From: Luteipulveratus halotolerans
GTDB taxonomy: Bacteria; Actinomycetota; Actinomycetes; Actinomycetales; Dermatophilaceae
Length of the DNA stretch: 64,000 nt
NCBI RefSeq assembly: GCF_001247745.1
Contig: NZ_LAIR01000003.1
Span: forward strand, 62,001 to 126,000
Direction: 5' to 3'
Under the pieces are notes generated by a model. That model was not told where the DNA came from, did not search any database, and saw nothing but the letters and a program-made list of their open reading frames with translations. Each line of letters begins with the position of its first letter. Within the stretch, counting starts at the first letter, position 1. Below are positions 1-9,147 of this stretch, piece after piece. The position numbers and the translations under genes were made by a program.

Positions 1-227
1 GCGGTCAGGCTCAGCAAGAGATCGTCCAGCTTGGTCAGGGTCACCAGAGCCCCGCCTGGCGCGCCTAGCAGCGCGGGAATCAGCAGATCGAGAGTCTTAC
101 CCGAGCCTTGTGGTCCGATCACACCGGCCGTGCGATCCCAGGGCACCCAGAGCTCCCCGCCGCGGGGCTCGTGCGCGGACCCGATCCTCCAACCCACCTG
201 CTCTGGTTCCACACGCAGGGGCTTCAC
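1..227 (-). CDS. VirD4/TraG-like type IV coupling protein, N-terminal part (runs off left edge)
   Basis: The visible 75 residues contain a Walker A motif, GPQGSGKT, near residue 38, followed by hydrophobic strands. This is the pattern at the start of the ATPase domain of VirD4/TraG-type coupling proteins, which dock relaxosome DNA to a type IV secretion channel. The GTG start overlaps the TGA of the upstream 150-residue gene (GTGA), so the two are translationally coupled at the end of the conjugation operon. No N-terminal membrane anchor is visible in this stretch, so the anchor may be supplied by the upstream two-TM protein (inference). Another P-loop NTPase cannot be excluded because most of the gene lies outside the window. 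Confidence 0.7.
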   Translation of the reverse strand, partial: MKPLRVEPEQVGWRIGSAHEPRGGELWVPWDRTAGVIGPQGSGKTLDLLIPALLGAPGGALVTLTKLDDLLLSLT

Positions 228-676
228 CGGCTCGACTCCTTGCCGTACAGGTCCGGTCGGATCACCGGCGCCACCTTCCGCAGGCGCGCGCGGCCGAGCA
301 GCTTCTCGGCCTCATCCCGGGTGGCCATCCCCCGCAGCCGGTTCGGGCCCCATCGGTCCATGGCCACCTTCGCGCCCCAGATGCTGGCCACGATCAAGAC
401 GACCTCAACGACCGCGACGCACGTCCACAGAAGGTGTGGGCCCGCGACGTTGCGGAGACCGACCATCCCGCTGCCCGCCTCGCCGCGCACAATGCCCGGG
501 ACGCTGGTGAACAGGTTCGCTCCGGGAACCCATGCCCAGCCTGCGCCCGACAACAGATTGGCGATCGACCGCCCAAGCTGCATGCCCAGGGCCAGCGCAA
601 GCAACACCATCATGGCGATCGAGGCTGGGATCTCCCAGGTCCACGGGTAGGGGTCTCGCCGGCGAGATCTCTGCAT
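224..676 (-). CDS. Two-TM membrane protein of the conjugation operon
   Basis: 150 residues with predicted transmembrane helices at about 17-36 and 82-104, an N-terminal run of basic residues and a basic C-terminal tail. The stop codon overlaps the GTG start of the VirD4-like gene, so its product is made together with the coupling protein. I recognise no named family. Small two-TM proteins at this position in actinobacterial conjugation loci may anchor or regulate the coupling ATPase (inference). The first ATG at 676 is taken as the start because a purine-rich stretch with AGGAGG precedes it closely. Confidence 0.7.
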   Translation of the reverse strand: MQRSRRRDPYPWTWEIPASIAMMVLLALALGMQLGRSIANLLSGAGWAWVPGANLFTSVPGIVRGEAGSGMVGLRNVAGPHLLWTCVAVVEVVLIVASIWGAKVAMDRWGPNRLRGMATRDEAEKLLGRARLRKVAPVIRPDLYGKESSR

Positions 677-926
677 GGTTCCTCCTAGGTCGGGTCACTC
701 ACCTGAAGGCCCCTCCGTACTCCTGACGGACAGTCAGTCATCCCGTTTCCACCGATGGCTTTGAGGCGACCCATTCACCCGTGGTCCGAGCCCAGTCCCA
801 CCCGCGGTCGCAGCAGGCTTATAGGGCCGTAGCTGCCCTCGTGTTCTGGTCCGGCGCCGATTGCAAGGCTCGGCGCTCGGCCGCCTGTTGCCCAGTGAAG
901 ACGCTTGGAGCCGCACGCCCGAGTGA
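677..926. other. Intergenic gap inside the conjugation operon
   Basis: About 250 bases between the lipoprotein gene and the two-TM gene, both on the minus strand. I see no coding signal and no strong hairpin. It probably holds leader sequence or a promoter for the last two genes. Confidence 0.4.
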
Positions 927-1523
927 TCAGTCGCCACCGCCGCCGGTGACGCCTGTCGCACCCTTGGGCAGTTTTTGGGTGGCCATCAGGTCGAGCTGCA
1001 TGGAGTTCTTGTCGCCCTTGCAGCCGTACGTCGTGGTCGCCCAGTCGACTACCGGAGGGCAGAAGTCCTCATCGGCACCGTCCTCCATTCCGAACATCAC
1101 ATACAGCTCCTTGTCCGGATGAGCCGCCCAGCGGATCGGGACGAATGCGAACTCCCCTGAGCCGCCACCGCGCTGGGACTCCACGGCCTGGCTCAGGTCG
1201 TAGCAGACTCTCTCGCCGGCCGGCAGCGACGCCGCCGACTTGAACATGACCGAGTCGGGCCGGTTGTACTCCCACACCGTCGTGGTGGGCTTGGAGCCGT
1301 ACGCCAGGCCGGAGGTGTACAAGTCGTCGCCGTCCTGCTCGGCGACGATGTCGGGTCCGGGACCGGTGCTCTGCACGCAGTCGGTCGCCCCCGGTGCCGC
1401 GGCCGCCTTCGACGTCGCCGCCCGTTTCGGCTCGGACCCAACGGAGCCGGCGTCGTCCTCACCACATCCGGCGATCAGGAGCGCGATCGCGCTCACCGCA
1501 GTAACTGTCGTCATCGTTCGCAT
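927..1523 (-). CDS. Putative lipoprotein, conjugation operon
   Basis: 198 residues. A short hydrophobic signal sequence ends in the lipobox LIAGC with the lipidated Cys at residue 20, followed by an acidic and then Lys/Ala-rich linker. The rest is a soluble domain with three further Cys residues and a Gly-rich C-terminus. The start ATG at 1523 has a GGGAG ribosome site just upstream. It would be anchored on the outer face of the cytoplasmic membrane. It lies between the cell-wall hydrolase and the two-TM gene of the type IV operon, which suggests a surface or wall-spanning accessory role (inference). No specific family is recognised. Confidence 0.75.
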   Translation of the reverse strand: MRTMTTVTAVSAIALLIAGCGEDDAGSVGSEPKRAATSKAAAAPGATDCVQSTGPGPDIVAEQDGDDLYTSGLAYGSKPTTTVWEYNRPDSVMFKSAASLPAGERVCYDLSQAVESQRGGGSGEFAFVPIRWAAHPDKELYVMFGMEDGADEDFCPPVVDWATTTYGCKGDKNSMQLDLMATQKLPKGATGVTGGGGD

Positions 1524-1839
1524 CGGCCACTCCCATGCCTCAGTTCACACTGCGGTCTAGCCCGCGTCCGGCGGGCCGCCACAGCGTGCACAATTCGCTG
1601 TTGCAAACGACCTTGGCATACCGCGTCTGCGCTTGCCTAGGGCATCTCACGACCGCCGATCCCTGTGTGAATGAGCAGAGTGAACGGCGGTCCAGTGGCG
1701 GTTCCAACAGGGAGACGAACTGGTTGGCGAGCGGGGGTGGCCTTGCGCTGCCGCCGGACGATCCGTCACCGGTGCTCCGGTGCGGCGAGCTTCCCCGGTG
1801 CGCCACGGCCGCCGATGTCGCTCCCCTGCGTGGTCGTCG
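1524..1839. other. Intergenic gap, no gene seen
   Basis: 316 bases between two co-oriented minus-strand genes. Overlapping ORFs here have no convincing protein character and no strong inverted repeat is apparent. It is long enough to hold a promoter for the lipoprotein gene. Confidence 0.4.
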
Positions 1840-3423
1840 CTACGTCGCCTTCTTGCTTGGCTTGTCACTGACGTTGCCGACCCGCCATACCTGGAAGATG
1901 TTCTTGGCTCTCATCGTGCCGTCGTAGTCGCTGACCGCTACGCCCACCGTAGGGTTCTGCGCGCCGATCGCCTGGTGTTTCGCGGGGTCGAGCACTATCT
2001 CGACGTGGCCGATGACGTTTGGTCCGAGGTAGGAGTCGAAGAAGATCAGGTCACCCGGCTTGGCCTCACCCGGCGACACGCGGAAGCCGTTCCCAGAGGC
2101 TAGCCAGGCCTGTTGGGCCTGTGCAGTGCGGGGCATGGTGATTCCGAGCTGCCTGTAGGCCGTCGAGCTGAAGCTGGAGCAGTCCCAGGAGTCGGGGCCG
2201 TTGGCGCCCATCACGTAGCGGTCGCCGAGCTGGCTCCGGGACCAGCTGAGCAGCCGTTTGACCCGCTCGTTTGTGAGCGGGGGGAGCTGGGCGTTGCCTT
2301 CCCCTTCTCCGGTGCCGCAGTCCGTCGGGTCGCCGAGTACCGTTCCTCCGCCGTACTTGGCGGCGTAGAACAGCACGTCGTTGACGTACCACTGCGCATG
2401 GTTGTACGCGAAGATCGCCCGCTTGACGCCCTCGGCTCCCTTCGTGGCGCCGGAGGAGGTGAGGTAGTTCGCCGCGGACATCGCGCTGTCGGCGTCGTCC
2501 CTGATATCGATGATCCCGTCGCCGCCGCCGTCGACGCCGAACTCGGCGAACGTGCTGGGCATGAACTGCATCAGGCCCTGTGCCCCCGCTGACGACGGTC
2601 GGTTGTTGCGGCCGTGCCCGGTCTCCTCCATGCCGATTCCGGCCAGCAGCGTCCATGGGACCTTGTACCGGTTCGCAGCACGCACGTAGTGCGCCTTGAT
2701 GTCAGCCGGAATCGGTAGCGGTGCGTTGTGCAGTGAATCCTGACGGGGCTGACCGGGCTGTGGCAGCTGGAATCCGATACCGCCTTCGCCGGCCGGGTCG
2801 GCCGGTGGTGTATCGGCGGGCGGCTTCTGGCTCGGAGCGACGGCCTGCCCATTCAGTGGCGCACCCCGTTGGGACATGAACGGGACCGGGTTGGTGAACC
2901 TGCCGTTGATGGCGACGCCGAAGTGCAGGTGCGGTCCTGTCGAGTTTCCCGTCGACCCTTCCTGTCCGAGCCGCTGTCCGATGGTCACTTTCGCGCCCAC
3001 CTTCATGGCGGGGTCGAGTCGGGACATGTGGCCGTAGGTGGTGCTGATCCCGGATCCGTTGTCCAGGACGATCGCGTTCCCGAGGCCGCCATACGGGCCA
3101 GCCACCTTCACGGTTCCGGCGGCGGCGGCCAGCACCGAATCAGGCGCGGGGAGCATCTTGATGTCGACGCCCTCGTGGTTCGTCGAGCCGATCCCGCCTG
3201 GCGACGCACGGGGTCCGAAACCGGACGTGATGGTGTACTTCTTCGATGTCGGCACCCGCCAAGGCCCAGTCGCCACGGCCGAGTCTCCGCCTTGGCACTG
3301 CTGGGCCTTCAGCTCCTCACCGGCAGCAGGTGCGGTGACCGCGACGACCATGAGAGCCGCCACCAGCGGGACTGCGGTCATGAGGAGCATGACCACCGCG
3401 AGCCCGATGAAGATCTTCTTCAT
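1840..3423 (-). CDS. Three-domain cell-wall hydrolase (M23 + lytic transglycosylase + NlpC/P60)
   Basis: 527 residues. An N-terminal membrane anchor (about 4-30) is followed by three peptidoglycan-active modules. First is an M23 metallopeptidase with HEGVD (H83, D87) and HLHFG (H165, H167). Second is an SLT-type transglycosylase around residues 245-360, with EETGHGRN and AQGLMQFMPSTF. Third is an NlpC/P60 peptidase from about 385 to the end, with Cys415 in WDCSSF and His473 in GHVEIV. It would open the wall for the type IV channel, the role of VirB1/TcpG-like enzymes. It starts 4 bases after the VirB4-like gene stops. Two-domain SLT-NlpC enzymes are common in Gram-positive conjugation systems; the added M23 domain is less usual. 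Confidence 0.9.
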   Translation of the reverse strand: MKKIFIGLAVVMLLMTAVPLVAALMVVAVTAPAAGEELKAQQCQGGDSAVATGPWRVPTSKKYTITSGFGPRASPGGIGSTNHEGVDIKMLPAPDSVLAAAAGTVKVAGPYGGLGNAIVLDNGSGISTTYGHMSRLDPAMKVGAKVTIGQRLGQEGSTGNSTGPHLHFGVAINGRFTNPVPFMSQRGAPLNGQAVAPSQKPPADTPPADPAGEGGIGFQLPQPGQPRQDSLHNAPLPIPADIKAHYVRAANRYKVPWTLLAGIGMEETGHGRNNRPSSAGAQGLMQFMPSTFAEFGVDGGGDGIIDIRDDADSAMSAANYLTSSGATKGAEGVKRAIFAYNHAQWYVNDVLFYAAKYGGGTVLGDPTDCGTGEGEGNAQLPPLTNERVKRLLSWSRSQLGDRYVMGANGPDSWDCSSFSSTAYRQLGITMPRTAQAQQAWLASGNGFRVSPGEAKPGDLIFFDSYLGPNVIGHVEIVLDPAKHQAIGAQNPTVGVAVSDYDGTMRAKNIFQVWRVGNVSDKPSKKAT

Positions 3424-3427
3424 GGGC

Positions 3428-4942
3428 TCAGGCCGCGGACTCGATCGCCTCGTTGGTGAAGGTCAGATCGCGCTCCAGCGGGTGGAGCACGGTCTGCACC
3501 TTGTACATCTGCTCCCCCACGACCCACAGGCCGCGGCCCTTACCCTGCATGCCCCAGCCGGTAATGAGCGACCGGGCGATCGGACCCAGCCCCAGGATGC
3601 GTTCGAGCTCGTCGCCGATCGCACTGTCCTGTCCCATGAGGATCTTGACGTCAGCCAGGTGCATCAGGTCTTTCGCGATCGCGACAGCCTGAGAGCCCTG
3701 GTCGCCGGCGGACATCGGGTCGGACGGCTTGTGGGCGTTCGCCCACTGAATGTCGCCGGCCGCGCGAGACAGCCGCAGGTCGGAGTCGTAGGCCTTCACA
3801 GCTTCCGGGCCGAGACGGAACTGCTTCCACACCTCGTCGCGCACCACGATTCGCAGGTCGCCGGGTTGCGCCATCTCTCGCATGCCTCGTCCCCAGGAGC
3901 CGAGGCAGGTCAGCGCGATGCCCATGGCGTCATCGCCCAGAGCGTCCAGTCGAGACAGGCTCAGACTCTGGATGGGGGCCATCCAGTCCACGTCGATGGT
4001 GGTGTGAGCATCGAACAGCCCGGCCAGAGCGCCGGACACCAGCTGCCCGAGGGCGTCGCGCAGGAGCCTGGTCTCGTCGAGGAAGTGCCGCGCCGAGTCG
4101 TAGCGACACTCGCCGATCAGTTCCTCTGTCGGATTGTCGAGCAATGTCCACAGCTCGGGAATCGTGATCTCACGCAACCGCGAGGCGCCGGCGCTATACC
4201 CGGTGAGGCTGCGGAGCGCGTTCTTGACCACCACCTCGTCAGTGGGTCCGAACGGGACTCGGTTCTCCCCGATGCGTTGCGACCCGACCAGCCCGCGTAC
4301 CAGGGTGAGCCAACGGCCGAAGATGATCGCGCCGCGACGCTGTGCCTCGGCGCGGTCGAGGTTCTCCCAGTTCTGCCCGAGGGGGCCGAAGGCCAGGGGG
4401 TTGATGCGTGCCGACATGCCCGGCCCGATCGCGAATGGTTCGACGCCCAACGCTCGACAGAGCTTTTCGTACTCATCCTTTGGGTCACCCAGGATGAGTG
4501 TGCGGTAGCCGAAGTCCATCATCCGAAGGCAGAACGCCTTGGTGTTGCCTGACTTGCCGCGGCCGGGCTTACCGAACTGCATGATGTTCGGGTTGGTCAC
4601 CGAGATGTCGTCATTGAGGACCCAGCCGAGCGGGTCGACGAAGAATGAGCCACCGCTGAGCTGGTCGATCCCCATCTGGGCTCCCGTGGGCGGCAGCCCG
4701 GGGGTGGCGACGAACGGCCACAGGACGGGTGCCTGGTCGGAGGTCATCCGCCAGCGCGACACCGGGGCCTTGGCCGGCGACCACCCGCGACCCCGACGTT
4801 TGACCCCACCACGTGTGGCGTAGTGGAACAGCCGCGGATCCTTCGGTGTCGGTTCGGGTGCGGGAACACGTGGCAGCTCGTGCCCGAAGTCGTGCAGGAG
4901 CCGTGCCATGTCGCGGCCGTCTCGGCGTCGTGTCTTGGTCAT
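3428..4942 (-). CDS. VirB4-like conjugation ATPase
   Basis: 504 residues from the ATG at 4942, which forms ATGA with the stop of the preceding tiny ORF. A longer in-frame extension to 5152 exists but would read into the upstream gene. The Walker A motif is GKPGRGKS at about residues 124-131, followed by a conserved LILGDPKDEY stretch. A Walker B-like hydrophobic-acid stretch (RIVVRDEVWK) lies near residue 360. The family powers substrate translocation and channel assembly in type IV secretion. It sits between the SCO6880-type gene and the wall hydrolase, the usual order in actinobacterial conjugation loci. Confidence 0.85.
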   Translation of the reverse strand: MTKTRRRDGRDMARLLHDFGHELPRVPAPEPTPKDPRLFHYATRGGVKRRGRGWSPAKAPVSRWRMTSDQAPVLWPFVATPGLPPTGAQMGIDQLSGGSFFVDPLGWVLNDDISVTNPNIMQFGKPGRGKSGNTKAFCLRMMDFGYRTLILGDPKDEYEKLCRALGVEPFAIGPGMSARINPLAFGPLGQNWENLDRAEAQRRGAIIFGRWLTLVRGLVGSQRIGENRVPFGPTDEVVVKNALRSLTGYSAGASRLREITIPELWTLLDNPTEELIGECRYDSARHFLDETRLLRDALGQLVSGALAGLFDAHTTIDVDWMAPIQSLSLSRLDALGDDAMGIALTCLGSWGRGMREMAQPGDLRIVVRDEVWKQFRLGPEAVKAYDSDLRLSRAAGDIQWANAHKPSDPMSAGDQGSQAVAIAKDLMHLADVKILMGQDSAIGDELERILGLGPIARSLITGWGMQGKGRGLWVVGEQMYKVQTVLHPLERDLTFTNEAIESAA

Positions 4943-5076
4943 CGGGGCTGCTCCTGGGATTCTTGGAGGACGGGGGTTTCCAGGACCGGCCAGCCGCCGG
5001 TGTCCCGCCGCACGAGCTGGTCCGGGTCTCGGACCGTTCGTGTCAGCCGGCGCCGGTGTACTGACCGGGGCGTCAT
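4939..5076 (-). CDS. Tiny coupled ORF (45 aa) between SCO6880-like and VirB4-like genes
   Basis: ATG at 5076 overlaps the TGA of the upstream 501-residue gene. Its own TGA at 4941-4939 overlaps the ATG of the VirB4-like gene. The product is basic in its first half (HRRRLTRTVRD) with a polar Gln/Glu tail and no membrane segment. A perfect ATGA overlap at both ends is what would be expected for a real, translationally coupled gene, but chance is possible at this length. An alternative reading is that the VirB4 gene starts further upstream and this frame is noise. No family is recognised. Confidence 0.4.
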   Translation of the reverse strand: MTPRSVHRRRLTRTVRDPDQLVRRDTGGWPVLETPVLQESQEQPR

Positions 5077-6578
5077 GCGTCCCCCCTGCGGGCGAGGCTG
5101 ACGCCCAGCGGGACCGTGGACGCGGCGAACGCGGCATCGAGGGCGAGGTCAAGCCGCAATGGGGCGAAGCCGGCCCGGCGTACGGACGCGTCCAGGTTCC
5201 GGCCGTACTCGCTGATCGGGACGGTTTTCGGCGCCGTCACGGTGCACACCGCGTAGGGCCGGATCATGGCGTTACCGCTGGCGAGTTTGCCGTCGAGGGC
5301 GCGCACCTTGGCGGTCTCGTTGCGCTGCCGAGCCCGTGCCTTCACTTTCGCCTTGGTGCGCAGTGACTCGCCCACATCGGCTGCCCATTCGGAGTTGCCT
5401 TGCTGGCGGTCGGCTTTGGCCTGACGGACGACCGGGTAGCAGACCATGAAGCTGCGGCGCTCTCCCGGTTCGGAGGGGGTCAGCACTGGGGCGAGGGCGC
5501 CCATCACGGCTCCCTTCACGGGCAGCTTGATCGTGCTGGATACCGAGTTCCACGCGTCGTGGCTGTAGTGGCGCATCGCGGTATCGGCGCCGGAAGGACC
5601 CGCCATCGCCCACGGCACGTCAGCATTCACCGTGCCCTCCTGCTCGCGTGCCGCCAGCGCATCGACGATGCTCGCCCGATCTCCGGGCGCGAATCCTGTC
5701 CGGCACGCCAGTGCAAGCTCGGGTGACGTGAGCCAGTTGACGCTCGTCATGGCCATGCCACCGCGCAGCTGTGCCTCCACCTCACCCATCAGGCTGTAGA
5801 GCACTCGGCACCGGCCGTCCAGGCCGCCGCCGGTCTGCCTCGCCTGGCTCTTCAGCCGGGTCTCAGAGGCGACGATGGTGCAGAAGGACTCGGTGCGTAC
5901 CCCCGCCGACGACAGACCCGCTTGCAGTTCGTCGTTGATTCTCCGGGACAGGTCTGGCCCGTTGCGGCGGTGCCGCTGGACGTACAGGTCGCGCTCGGCA
6001 CCGTCGTCCGGGACGGTGCGGACAACGAAGATGACCTCGTCGATGAGCTCCGTCCGCATCGCGGTGTCGAGCAGCTGACTGAGGCCATCCCCTTCCTGGA
6101 AGCGTTCGTATGCCTCCTTCAGGCCGATGCCCGGGTGCACCACCGAAGCGGTGGCCGCCCAGGTCTTGGTCGCGTGGTCCTGGATCACCGCGATCCGGGC
6201 GAGGGAGTGGCCCTGGGGCGGGCCGTCATGGATCTGCACCCCCTGCAGGACACCAGGCAGGTCGGCGTCGTCGAGGTTCTCGATCGTCCCGCTCACTGCT
6301 CTACTACGGAATCGGGTCCAGCCCAGAAGCCCTCCCAAGGCGGTGCTGGTCACTGCTCCCAGCCATCCGACGGCCGAACGCCCTCGGACCGGGGTCACGG
6401 TGATGACGAACAGCACGGCCCACAGCAGGGTGAACAGTGCAACAGACACCCAGGCCCCCTTGGATAGCGCCCAGCAGGGCGGAAACACGGCGGCCGACAG
6501 GATGCCGAGCTGCCATCCCGACAGGCCGAAGAACCACCCGATGCGGTCACGTGAGTACTCGTTGTAGATCGCTGCCAT
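5073..6578 (-). CDS. SCO6880-type conjugation membrane protein
   Basis: 501 residues with hydrophobic segments between about 14 and 85, then a large soluble domain. The overall pattern matches the SCO6880 family, which is encoded beside VirB4-like ATPases in actinobacterial conjugative plasmids and is thought to contribute the membrane part of that unit. The start ATG at 6578 lies 18 bases after the preceding gene. Its stop overlaps the tiny ORF at 5076. No P-loop is seen, consistent with a structural role and with the ATPase being a separate gene. Confidence 0.8.
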   Translation of the reverse strand: MAAIYNEYSRDRIGWFFGLSGWQLGILSAAVFPPCWALSKGAWVSVALFTLLWAVLFVITVTPVRGRSAVGWLGAVTSTALGGLLGWTRFRSRAVSGTIENLDDADLPGVLQGVQIHDGPPQGHSLARIAVIQDHATKTWAATASVVHPGIGLKEAYERFQEGDGLSQLLDTAMRTELIDEVIFVVRTVPDDGAERDLYVQRHRRNGPDLSRRINDELQAGLSSAGVRTESFCTIVASETRLKSQARQTGGGLDGRCRVLYSLMGEVEAQLRGGMAMTSVNWLTSPELALACRTGFAPGDRASIVDALAAREQEGTVNADVPWAMAGPSGADTAMRHYSHDAWNSVSSTIKLPVKGAVMGALAPVLTPSEPGERRSFMVCYPVVRQAKADRQQGNSEWAADVGESLRTKAKVKARARQRNETAKVRALDGKLASGNAMIRPYAVCTVTAPKTVPISEYGRNLDASVRRAGFAPLRLDLALDAAFAASTVPLGVSLARRGDA

Positions 6579-6595
6579 GTCAGTTCACTCCTTGG

Positions 6596-8332
6596 TCAAA
6601 CCGGGACGGCCGCTGCGCCGCCACCTGCTCCGCCGGCCGCGCCGCCGGCCGCGCCGCCGCCGGGGCCGCCGCCCTTGGGGCCACCCGCGCCGCCGCCCTT
6701 GGAGCCACCATCGGACTTGCCGCCGGACTGACCGCCCTGCTCACCGGAACCGGGTGAAGTGCTGGGCGGTCCGGCCTGCCCGGGCTGCGGTCCGGGCAGG
6801 CCGGGCTGCGGGTCGCCTTGGTCGCCGGAGCCGCCGGCGGTCGGGTCGGGCGTCGCACCGGCCGGGTTCTCCGGCCCCTGTGTGGCATGCCCAGGGCTCG
6901 TTGGTGCCTTTTCGGGATCGGTGCTCTCGTTCGACCCGTTGCCCGCGCTGGGGTTCGAGGGGTCGTTCGTCCCGCCGCCTGGGTGCTGCCCAGTGGTGGG
7001 TGGCGCGGCTGTCGAACTCGAGGGATCGTCGGGCCCGGGCGGGTTGGGACCTGTCGGGTTCTGTCCCTCGTCGCTCTTGTCGTCGCCGTGCCGCTCGGGG
7101 TTCTGGTTCTGGTTGTTGTTCTTCTGCTGCTTGCCGCTGCTGAAGTCGGGGTAGTAGCTGCTGTGACCGACCCCCATCTGGTTGGTCACGTCAGCACCGA
7201 TCGCGGCACCGCGGGTCCCCAGCTTCTCCATGGCGCCGAGTCCGGTGGACGCAGCTGCGCCGAGTGCGCCGCCAGCCGCCTGGAGCATGCCGCCCTCGGC
7301 CTTGGTGAACCGGCCTGTGGTCGCGTCCTCGCCGGAGGCCTCGCCCTGGGAGGTGCCGTTCTCGTCCGAGGTGGACGCCGCGCTGGAGCCGGCGTCGCCG
7401 GCGCCCTTGCCGCTGAGCAGACCCTGCAGGCCGCCCTGGGCTTCCAGGCCGGCCCGGAGTGCGGCGCCAGAGGTGGTGCCTGGGTCGACGAACGCGAGCA
7501 GCTTGAAGAGCGCCAGGGGGCAGAACGTGGAGATGAGAATGAGGAGAACGCCGGGGACGGCACTGGCGATTGCTTTCTGAGTCCCGTCAGTCTGGCCGTT
7601 GGCTACTCCAGTGGTCAGCTGGACGCCGACACCGAGGACCAGCACCATGACCACCGGGCTGAAGGCGGCCGCGATGAACCAGCGCAGCGACTTCCAGAAC
7701 CAGGGTCGACCGGTGTCGGAGACCAGTCCGGCTGCAGAGATCGGGGTGGTCGTCGCGAGCACGAGCAGGGCACCCGCACGGGTGAGCATCACCAGCAGGT
7801 GGCCGATGGCCGCCAGCCAGAGCAGGCAACCCAGGCCGCCCAGGACCGTGGCCACCGTGCCGTCGGTGATGTCCTTCGTGCTGAAGTCCCCGAACGGTTT
7901 CCACGCTGACCAGGAGTTCACCTTAAGCAACGCCGTCATCAGAGCGCGAGTCAGGCCTCCCGCTGCGGCGAGGACCAGGACGGCACCGCTGATCCAGCAC
8001 GACCAGGCAAGCATGAACTGCCCGGTGCCCATGACGGCAGTGGCGATGCTCTTGCCGTCGCGTCGGACTGCCGCGACGCCCATCTGGATCACGAGCATCA
8101 GGACGACCAGTGAGCCAGCGATCCAGAACGTGTACTGGTAGACCTGCGCTCCCGGTCCGTTCTCGCTCAGGTCCGGTGTCATGAATGCGTCCACGTAGGT
8201 GAGGACCACACGCAGCAGCCACAGCCCCGCGTTCCACAGGCCGAGCATGGCCATGGTCCAGCCGTCGACGACGACCTTCCCGGCCTCGCCGGCAAGCCAG
8301 CTGAACGGGTTGGGCAGCGGGATGTCCGGCAT
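6596..8332 (-). CDS. VirB6/TrbL-like polytopic conjugation protein with disordered tail
   Basis: 578 residues from the ATG at 8332, which overlaps the upstream stop as TAATG. The first 330 or so residues hold about six hydrophobic segments, as in VirB6/TrbL channel proteins. Beyond residue 390 the sequence turns into a long low-complexity Pro/Gly/Ser/Asn region and ends in Gly-Ala repeats, probably an extended cytoplasmic or wall-spanning tail. It is placed immediately before the SCO6880-type gene. An in-frame extension of eight codons exists but would run into the upstream gene. Confidence 0.8.
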   Translation of the reverse strand: MPDIPLPNPFSWLAGEAGKVVVDGWTMAMLGLWNAGLWLLRVVLTYVDAFMTPDLSENGPGAQVYQYTFWIAGSLVVLMLVIQMGVAAVRRDGKSIATAVMGTGQFMLAWSCWISGAVLVLAAAGGLTRALMTALLKVNSWSAWKPFGDFSTKDITDGTVATVLGGLGCLLWLAAIGHLLVMLTRAGALLVLATTTPISAAGLVSDTGRPWFWKSLRWFIAAAFSPVVMVLVLGVGVQLTTGVANGQTDGTQKAIASAVPGVLLILISTFCPLALFKLLAFVDPGTTSGAALRAGLEAQGGLQGLLSGKGAGDAGSSAASTSDENGTSQGEASGEDATTGRFTKAEGGMLQAAGGALGAAASTGLGAMEKLGTRGAAIGADVTNQMGVGHSSYYPDFSSGKQQKNNNQNQNPERHGDDKSDEGQNPTGPNPPGPDDPSSSTAAPPTTGQHPGGGTNDPSNPSAGNGSNESTDPEKAPTSPGHATQGPENPAGATPDPTAGGSGDQGDPQPGLPGPQPGQAGPPSTSPGSGEQGGQSGGKSDGGSKGGGAGGPKGGGPGGGAAGGAAGGAGGGAAAVPV

Positions 8333-9147
8333 TAGTCGTTGCCCCCGCCTGACCATGTCTTCCAGCCCGCTTTGGTGCTCAGTTCGCTACCCGGCCAGGT
8401 GGACGGCGCCGGGGCGGGTGCAGGACCAGGTGCGATCATCCAGCGGCCGCCGTGCCACTGCATGCGTTCGCAGTACCCGTAGCCCATCTGGGCGTCCTGG
8501 GTGATGGTGGCCTGCACCTTGACCTGGACACAGGCCAGGACCCAGTCGGGGCCGTCGGTGCCCTTGACCTGGGCTCCCGCGGGAGTGACGACCACCGTGC
8601 TGGTCGGATCGAGGCTGCCGCCCATCTTGGCGCTGCCGAGGAAGGACTGCACGTTCTGCGTCAACGGCCACTGAGCGACGCTCGGCGCTCCCGGAAGAGA
8701 CCAGGCTGCGTGCACGGTGTTGGCCTGCTGAATGCTCATGCTCTGCAGCACGATCTGCTCGATGGCGGCGAGCTGCCCGATTGCGCCCTGGGGAGTGCGC
8801 GGAAAGCCTGAGGCCACTTCGGCCGGCCCTTGCGTCGTGCTTGCGGGGATGGCGATCGCCGGTGCGGCGACCGCGGCTGGTGGCGCCGGCTGTGAGGCGC
8901 CCTGATCAACGGCGAGCATCGGTTCGGCGGCGACCGCGTCGCGGTGTGCGGCGCCGGTGGCGGGCGCATTGTCTGCCCGCATCGGTGAGGTGCCTGTGGC
9001 GTCGTGCCCGCTGCTCGCGCTCGCGATGGCGAAGTAGACCGCGTAGACCAGACCGAACAGCAGGGCGACCCCGGCTGCGGCCGCCGCCCCAAGCACGACG
9101 AGGAGGCGGCGGCGGCTCCAGCCGACGGTGGCGTCGGTGGTGGTCAT
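8332..9147 (-). CDS. Single-pass membrane protein of the conjugation operon (VirB8-like role possible)
   Basis: 271 residues. A basic N-terminus is followed by one TM helix (about 17-38), an Ala/Pro-rich linker and a C-terminal soluble domain of about 130 residues. That topology resembles VirB8/TcpC proteins, which organise type IV channels, but I see no decisive motif. The ATG at 9147 overlaps the stop of the 115-residue gene (ATGA). Much longer in-frame extensions upstream are spurious because they run through two real genes. Confidence 0.75.
   Translation of the reverse strand: MTTTDATVGWSRRRLLVVLGAAAAAGVALLFGLVYAVYFAIASASSGHDATGTSPMRADNAPATGAAHRDAVAAEPMLAVDQGASQPAPPAAVAAPAIAIPASTTQGPAEVASGFPRTPQGAIGQLAAIEQIVLQSMSIQQANTVHAAWSLPGAPSVAQWPLTQNVQSFLGSAKMGGSLDPTSTVVVTPAGAQVKGTDGPDWVLACVQVKVQATITQDAQMGYGYCERMQWHGGRWMIAPGPAPAPAPSTWPGSELSTKAGWKTWSGGGND

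Noticed and set aside
3038..4552. A 504-codon plus-strand ORF
   Set aside because: It is antisense to the wall hydrolase and VirB4-like genes and has no protein motifs.
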